From positions 8,370,001 through 8,434,000 of the forward strand of contig NZ_JAUSWV010000002.1 of NCBI RefSeq assembly GCF_030815485.1: DNA of 64,000 nt, in the 5' to 3' direction. Below the pieces are notes generated by a model. That model did no database searches, was not told the origin of the DNA, and worked only from the letters and a program-made list of their open reading frames with translations. This DNA is from Streptomyces rishiriensis. GTDB taxonomy: Bacteria > Actinomycetota > Actinomycetes > Streptomycetales > Streptomycetaceae. Within the stretch, counting starts at the first letter, position 1, and the number at the start of each line of letters is the position of its first letter. Of the stretch, positions 60,801-64,000 are shown piece by piece. The position numbers and the translations under genes were made by a program.

Positions 60801-61545
60801 GATGGTGTCGGGCGACAACACGTACACCCGGGGCAGCACCACCCGGCTGAACTGGTTCGCTCCGGCGACCCGGCCCGCCCAGAGCGAGTCCTTCGGTGTG
60901 TACAACTCCCGCTGGCAGAACTACATGACCTGGAACGTGCAGGCATGGGCCTCCGCGAGCGACAAGATGCGTCTCGGCGGCTTCCTGCCGTGGGGTGAGA
61001 CGCCGTCCCACCTGCAGGTCTTCCAGGGCGACACGCTGATCCACGACAACCCGGTCGGCGGGGACATGCAGTGGGTGGAGGTACCGGCGGGCAACCTGCC
61101 CTACCGTGCCGTCCTCGACGTGGAGCGACCCGGTGACGTCTTCCGGCTGTCGACGCGCACCCACAGTGAGTGGACGTTCATGTCCGACACGGTCGACTCG
61201 GAATCCTTCGAGCCGTTCTCGGTGCTGAACTTGGACTACAGGCTGGAGACCGACCTGCACGGTGACGTCAAGGCCAACGCACACCAGCAGATCGCCCTCA
61301 AGCCGGTGTCGATGGATCTCGGCACCGTGCCCGGCAGCGTTACCGACGTGCGGCTGGACGTCTCGTACGATGACGGAGCGACCTGGCAGAAGGTGACTCT
61401 GACCAAGGGCACCGACGGCTACTGGACGGGTCTGTTCAGGACGGCCAAGAAGCCAGGCGGCTTCGTCTCACTTCGCGCGAACGCCAAGACGGACAGCGGC
61501 TTCAGCGTCAAGAACGAGATCGTCCGGGCGTACGGCCTGCGATGA
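57811..61545 (+). CDS. Large secreted S8 subtilisin-like serine protease
   Basis: A 1244-residue exported protease. A signal peptide (RRRLISAATAVPLLASGLAVLHAPAQA) and a ~190-residue propeptide precede the catalytic domain, whose triad is Asp241 (AVLDTGIDVNHPDF), His273 (NGHGSHVAGT) and Ser447 (GTSMATPHV); the oxyanion Asn is in AAGNAGPE. A protease-associated (PA)-like insert is visible at ~820-900 (VYAGSGAAAEYEKVRAKGKV…IPVATVHRDAG), followed by beta-rich C-terminal domains. This layout matches the large Streptomyces subtilases of the SSI/vWA-neighbour type. Start ATG 57811 has a poor Shine-Dalgarno; ATG 57829 is an alternative. A hairpin terminator follows the stop. Confidence 0.93.
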   Translation: MYSPSHASAFRRGRRRLISAATAVPLLASGLAVLHAPAQAAPSRPTATARPSATHKVTLVTGDVVTVTTMADGKQTAEVDRPDSAVGGVKVQQIKGDLFVIPDEAAPLLATDKLDRRLFNVSGLIEMGYDDAKSAAVPLIATYTQPKSRSAARPTAPRGSKLTRDLKSIRGAALSTEKRQARTFWTSVAPQDSAALGEGVAKLWLDGRVKASLKESVPLIGAPQAWAAGYDGKGVKVAVLDTGIDVNHPDFAGLIDDTASFVPGEAITDVNGHGSHVAGTIVGSGSASGGDNKGVAPGADLFVGKVLGGAEGYGQDSWVMAGMQWAAESGADVVNMSLGDSYPTDGSDPMSQTVDALSAQYGTLFVIAAGNAGPESISSPGAAASALTVAATDKEDRLASFSSTGPLSGSGGMKPDIAAPGVAITAARSQEMTDGGEGLYRTISGTSMATPHVVGAAAILAQQHPDWTGAQLKEHLMSTAKGLADGYSPYEVGTGRVDVAAAVRATVRGPGSLFFGNYTWPHQPSDVPVTKDMNFTNTGSDEVTLDLALTDADGPFTLGAATVTVPAGGTAAVPVTGDPQTASVGRHVGYVIATDAATGQPVTRTSVALLKEEERYDLNISLVGRDGKPAAGLVAINLAGDSWPWSVYVDGSTTLRMAPGLYTVAAYLDVAGEKADRSGVAVLVAPETVLEGGSADVVLDASKAHLLETEAPQRTQDRQRKVDFNVHYKGLDPSMDYRSAYVLPPTYDDVYVAPTEPMKHGEFMLITRWRKDEPQLGLSTLDGRLRFETLVQAGSALGTATDRLNAVYAGSGAAAEYEKVRAKGKVVVVERSDEVSPQDRTAAAAAAGATALIVVNDGVGALMEYVGESTIPVATVHRDAGKALISMAKAGMLKLTVKQTERTPFVYDLTRDYPGQVPDRALVYKPTQDDLARIDARYYSATDRKLAEGYRSDFTLSPSFNFPELEWHPGTRTEWVTPGQVWREFHAQGTDGGLPWVMVSGDNTYTRGSTTRLNWFAPATRPAQSESFGVYNSRWQNYMTWNVQAWASASDKMRLGGFLPWGETPSHLQVFQGDTLIHDNPVGGDMQWVEVPAGNLPYRAVLDVERPGDVFRLSTRTHSEWTFMSDTVDSESFEPFSVLNLDYRLETDLHGDVKANAHQQIALKPVSMDLGTVPGSVTDVRLDVSYDDGATWQKVTLTKGTDGYWTGLFRTAKKPGGFVSLRANAKTDSGFSVKNEIVRAYGLR

Positions 61546-61556
61546 ACGGCACCATC

Positions 61557-61586
61557 GGGCCCCGGGGAGCGGATTTCCCGGGGCCC
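61557..61586 (+). terminator. Hairpin terminator after subtilase
   Basis: GGGCCCCGGG (61557-61566) and CCCGGGGCCC (61577-61586), 12 bp after the stop codon. It argues against the next gene starting before it. Confidence 0.85.
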
Positions 61587-61682
61587 TTCCCCTCGCACCT
61601 GCTCCCAGCAGGGACTATTCATGAGCTGCCGCGATGGCGCATACTCTCCCCGCTATGGGAAGCGGAACGGAGCCGGTCGCCG

Positions 61683-62675
61683 ATGCTGGATGTCCTGGGC
61701 CTCGAACCCGATGACGAGCACGTCTACAGGGCGCTGCTCGGACGGCCGAACTCCACCACGATGCTGCTGTCGGATCTTCTCGTCGTGTCGCGAGCCGACG
61801 TGGACAAGGCCTTGTCCCGCCTGGTCCAGTTGGGACTGGTGATCAGGTCAGCGGATGAGCTGTTCACGGCCGCGCCACCGGCCGTGGCGCTCGGCTCCCT
61901 CATCAGCCAGCGCCGGGACGGACTGCGCATGGCCGAGCACGCACTGGCGACCTTCGCGGAGGAACACCGGGCGGCGATGACCGGGAGCAGCATCAACGAG
62001 CTGTTCGAGGTCGTCACAGGCGTCGACGCCATCCGTCACCGCTTCCTACAGGTGCAGCACGCGGCCCGCACGCAGGTCCGGTCGTTCATCACGGCGCCGT
62101 TCGTCGCCCTGCCTCCCGACGAGAACACGGCCGAGCCCATGGCCCTCGACCGGGGAGTCTGCTTCCGAGCAGTACTGGACCGGGCCGTGCTGGCGGAACC
62201 CGGCATCGTCACCGACGCGATCGATTCCCTTCGCAACGGCGTGCAACTGCGGGTCGCCGACGACCTGCCGATGAAACTCGTGCTGGCCGACGCCGACCTC
62301 GGCCTGGTCCCGCTCGCGGTCACACCGGCGGGAGAGCCCGGTGCCGTGCTGCTGCACCGCAGTGGCCTGCTGGACGCGTTGGACGCGCTGTTCGAGACGG
62401 TGTGGCGTACGGCCCATCCGCTTGAGTTGTCGGGCACGAGAGACGCGTCAGAAGCCACCGTCGAGGTCGATCCGCAAGGCCCGACCGAACTGGACCGCAG
62501 GATCCTCGCGCTGCTCCTGGCAGGCCTGACGGACCTGACGGCCGCGACACAACTCGGTCTGTCACCGCGCACGCTGCACCGCCGCCTGCGCCAACTCATG
62601 GACATGGCCGGAGTCCGAACCCGGATGCAGCTCGGCGCTTACGCGGTGCGAAACGGGTGGGCGGAGCCCCTGTGA
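61683..62675 (+). CDS. TrmB/LuxR-type transcriptional regulator
   Basis: A 330-residue regulator. The N terminus (LGLEPDDEHVYRALLGRPNSTTMLLSDLLVVSRADVDKALSRLVQLGLV) is a TrmB-like winged helix; the middle is a sensor-like region; the C terminus (PTELDRRILALLLAGLTDLTAATQLGLSPRTLHRRLRQLMDMAGVRTRMQLG) is a LuxR-type helix-turn-helix. This architecture is common in Streptomyces next to large secreted subtilases. ATG 61683 is chosen because an earlier in-frame ATG at 61542 would require translation through the subtilase terminator. It probably controls the neighbouring protease; that is inference from position. Confidence 0.85.
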   Translation: MLDVLGLEPDDEHVYRALLGRPNSTTMLLSDLLVVSRADVDKALSRLVQLGLVIRSADELFTAAPPAVALGSLISQRRDGLRMAEHALATFAEEHRAAMTGSSINELFEVVTGVDAIRHRFLQVQHAARTQVRSFITAPFVALPPDENTAEPMALDRGVCFRAVLDRAVLAEPGIVTDAIDSLRNGVQLRVADDLPMKLVLADADLGLVPLAVTPAGEPGAVLLHRSGLLDALDALFETVWRTAHPLELSGTRDASEATVEVDPQGPTELDRRILALLLAGLTDLTAATQLGLSPRTLHRRLRQLMDMAGVRTRMQLGAYAVRNGWAEPL

Positions 62676-62682
62676 CGGCCGG

Positions 62683-62712
62683 CAGGACGTGGCCGGCGCC
62701 GGCCACGTCCTG
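62683..62712. repeat. 30-bp perfect palindrome
   Basis: CAGGACGTGGCCGGC followed immediately by its complement GCCGGCCACGTCCTG, no loop. It begins 8 bp after the regulator stop and abuts the IS630 remnant; it may be a terminator for converging transcripts or an IS-associated structure. Confidence 0.75.
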
Positions 62713-62940
62713 GCACGCCTTGTGGGTGACGCGGTCGTCGAGGATGAGATGCACGTCGAGATCCGGGGGACTTCCTTGTCGGGCTCGGCCAGGGACTTCT
62801 TGAACATCACGGCCCGGTGCCTGCGGTGCAGAGAACCGATCACCTTCCCGGTGGCGACCTCCAGGCGGCGAACAGGGTGGTGGTGCCGGCGCGGACGTGG
62901 TCGTGGCTGCGGCGTTCGGGGACGCCGGCAAAGTGGGTCG
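62690..62940 (-). pseudogene. IS630-family transposase remnant
   Basis: On the minus strand one frame reads LEVATGKVIGSLHRRHRAVM and FKKSLAEPDKEVP, and the next frame reads DLDVHLILDDRVTHKACQDV. In IS630 transposases these are consecutive: the strand before the second catalytic Asp and the 'VHLIxDNxxTHK' motif. Here the motif has ILDD for the usual CDN, and a frameshift separates the pieces; both ends are missing. Confidence 0.65.
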
Positions 62941-62986
62941 GTGGACACCTTGGACGTCTGCGTAACCCGATGGAGCCGTAGTGGGG

Positions 62987-64000
62987 TCACTCCGGTCCGG
63001 CCGGGCGCGCCGAAGCGGTGGGACGGCCGAAGTGTTCGGGCGGGTAGGGAGGGCGTTGGAAGAGCGTGTACAGGAAAAGCAGGGACGGGACGAGGATCAC
63101 CGTGCCCACACACAGGGCGACAAGCAGGGCCAGCAGGGTGGAACGGCCGGTGGCAGCCTGTTCGACCGTCAGCGAAGGCAGGAGAAGATACGGGTACTGC
63201 CCCACTGCCCAGCCCACCAGGATCGCCGTGACGGCGAGGGCGGAGGTGAGCCGCGCGGCGATGTAGCGGCGGGCCAGCAGCAGCCCCAGCGCGGTCAGCC
63301 CGGCGACGACCGACAGCAGCACCACGGGCAGGCCGCGGCCGGTCAGTCCGTCGAACAGCACGGGCGCGTCCGCCCGCAGCACCGCGATGCCGGCCAGACC
63401 CACCACGCCGGTGACCACGGCGGTCGCCAGGGCGCGGCGGCGGAACGCCTCGGCCAGCTCGTCCTCGCCGTCGCGGCGGGCGTCGCCGCACAGGAACACC
63501 GCCGCCAGGTAGGCGCAGACCAGAACCGCGAGGGTGCCGCCGAGGAGCGAGGTGGGGTTGGCCCAGCTGGTCACCACGTCACCGCCGGCGATGCGCGGAG
63601 GCACCCGGCCGGAGGCCACGCCGCCGACGACCGCCCCGAAGAAGAAGGGGGTGAGGAGGGAGGACAGCGCGAACGCCGCCCCGAAGAAGCGGCGCATCTG
63701 CAGGGTTCCGACGCTCTTGCGGTAGGCGAAGGCCGCACCGCGGGCGATGATCCCGAACGCGGCGAGGGTGAGCGGGATGTAGAGGGTCGTGACGGCGGCG
63801 GCGAACCCGCCGGAGAATCCCGTCCACAGCACCACCAGCACGAAGATCAGCCACACGTGGTTCGCTTCCCACACCGGGCCGATCGAGCGCTCGACCCGCT
63901 CACGCACGGCACGTCCCCGCTCGGTGTCCCCAGCCAGCAGGTCCCAGATGCCGCCGCCGAAGTCGGCGCCGCCGAACAGGGCGTAGGCGATCAGGCCGGC
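62987..64000 (-). CDS. cydB: Cytochrome bd ubiquinol oxidase subunit II (5' part beyond window)
   Basis: The visible 337 residues cover most of CydB, the second integral-membrane subunit of cytochrome bd oxidase. The stretch GLIAYALFGGADFGGGIWDLL at the right edge and EANHVWLIFVLVVLWTGFSGGFA are family signatures, followed by IIARGAAFAYRK and six or seven further helices, ending in VPSLLFLYTLFQRPPYPPEHFGRP. The start codon is outside the window. CydA and the ABC genes, if present, would lie to the right. It is the respiratory oxidase used at low oxygen. Confidence 0.92.
   Translation of the reverse strand, partial: AGLIAYALFGGADFGGGIWDLLAGDTERGRAVRERVERSIGPVWEANHVWLIFVLVVLWTGFSGGFAAAVTTLYIPLTLAAFGIIARGAAFAYRKSVGTLQMRRFFGAAFALSSLLTPFFFGAVVGGVASGRVPPRIAGGDVVTSWANPTSLLGGTLAVLVCAYLAAVFLCGDARRDGEDELAEAFRRRALATAVVTGVVGLAGIAVLRADAPVLFDGLTGRGLPVVLLSVVAGLTALGLLLARRYIAARLTSALAVTAILVGWAVGQYPYLLLPSLTVEQAATGRSTLLALLVALCVGTVILVPSLLFLYTLFQRPPYPPEHFGRPTASARPAGPE

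Noticed and set aside
57886..61284. 1132-codon antisense open frame across the subtilase
   Set aside because: Mirror of a codon-biased secreted protease with an intact catalytic triad; no recognisable domain in the antisense translation.
61542..61682. Earlier start for the TrmB/LuxR regulator overlapping the subtilase stop (ATGA)
   Set aside because: The extra 47 residues have no similarity to the family and would be encoded across a strong terminator hairpin.

Overview
The window is about 70% G+C, with GTG and TTG starts, GTGA/ATGA stop-start overlaps and gene families typical of Streptomyces (an F420-type oxidoreductase, a PIG-L amidase, MMPL and HTTM proteins, sulphur-operon leader peptides). 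It is most likely a chromosomal piece of a Streptomyces or close relative. No rRNA, tRNA, CRISPR array or prophage was seen. The gene content is mostly accessory, and remnants of IS701- and IS630-type transposases plus several decayed genes point to an arm-like or rearranged region.

Layout. 1-2465: a Zn alcohol dehydrogenase with a small anchored partner, an IS701 remnant and a YcxB-like membrane protein. 2802-23273: the centrepiece, six co-directional genes forming a PUFA-synthase-like 'secondary lipid' cluster: thioester-reductase-like SDR, PfaD enoyl reductase, PfaA-like KS-AT-ACP-KR-DH with only one ACP, a 2542-residue KS-CLF-AT-DH-DH-DH protein, an MMPL/RND exporter and a Tat-exported cholesterol-oxidase-like GMC flavoenzyme. 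Together they suggest iterative synthesis of a polyunsaturated acyl chain, possible reductive release, export and extracytoplasmic oxidation. No phosphopantetheinyl transferase and no cluster regulator is present. 23871-37770: stress and housekeeping-type genes: PIG-L amidase, an orphan cytochrome oxidase subunit I with a coupled small protein, a hemerythrin/SPW/small-acidic-protein operon, small hydrophilic proteins, a spermidine-synthase-like protein, an RNase J, a DHFR-fold reductase, a DUF4246 protein and an SDR. 38146-44526: sulfonate assimilation (leaderless Cys-containing leader peptide, ABC transporter, TauD dioxygenase), then a second leader peptide, a second TauD-family enzyme whose iron-binding HxD is HxG, and a luciferase-like oxidoreductase. 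44869-49446: a small secreted protein, an alpha/beta hydrolase, and a DHA2 drug-efflux pump with a TetR regulator, tied together by five copies of a near-identical palindrome; one operator pair faces a decayed SDR gene.

49844-52741 (minus strand) is a tightly overlapping four-gene operon: Ala-rich secreted peptide, DUF5819 protein, HTTM (VKGC/SdpB-like) membrane protein and serine beta-lactamase-like hydrolase. It has the architecture of the Bacillus SdpABC toxin-maturation system and is the second strong candidate for an undescribed system. 53131-64000: an FAD-oxidoreductase fragment, a class C-type lipoprotein hydrolase, a MerR/SDR divergent pair, a decayed DUF7144 gene, a large secreted subtilase, a TrmB/LuxR-type regulator, an IS630 remnant and a truncated cydB running off the right edge.

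Domain and family calls come from motifs read in the sequence and memory of the families; no search or alignment was run.
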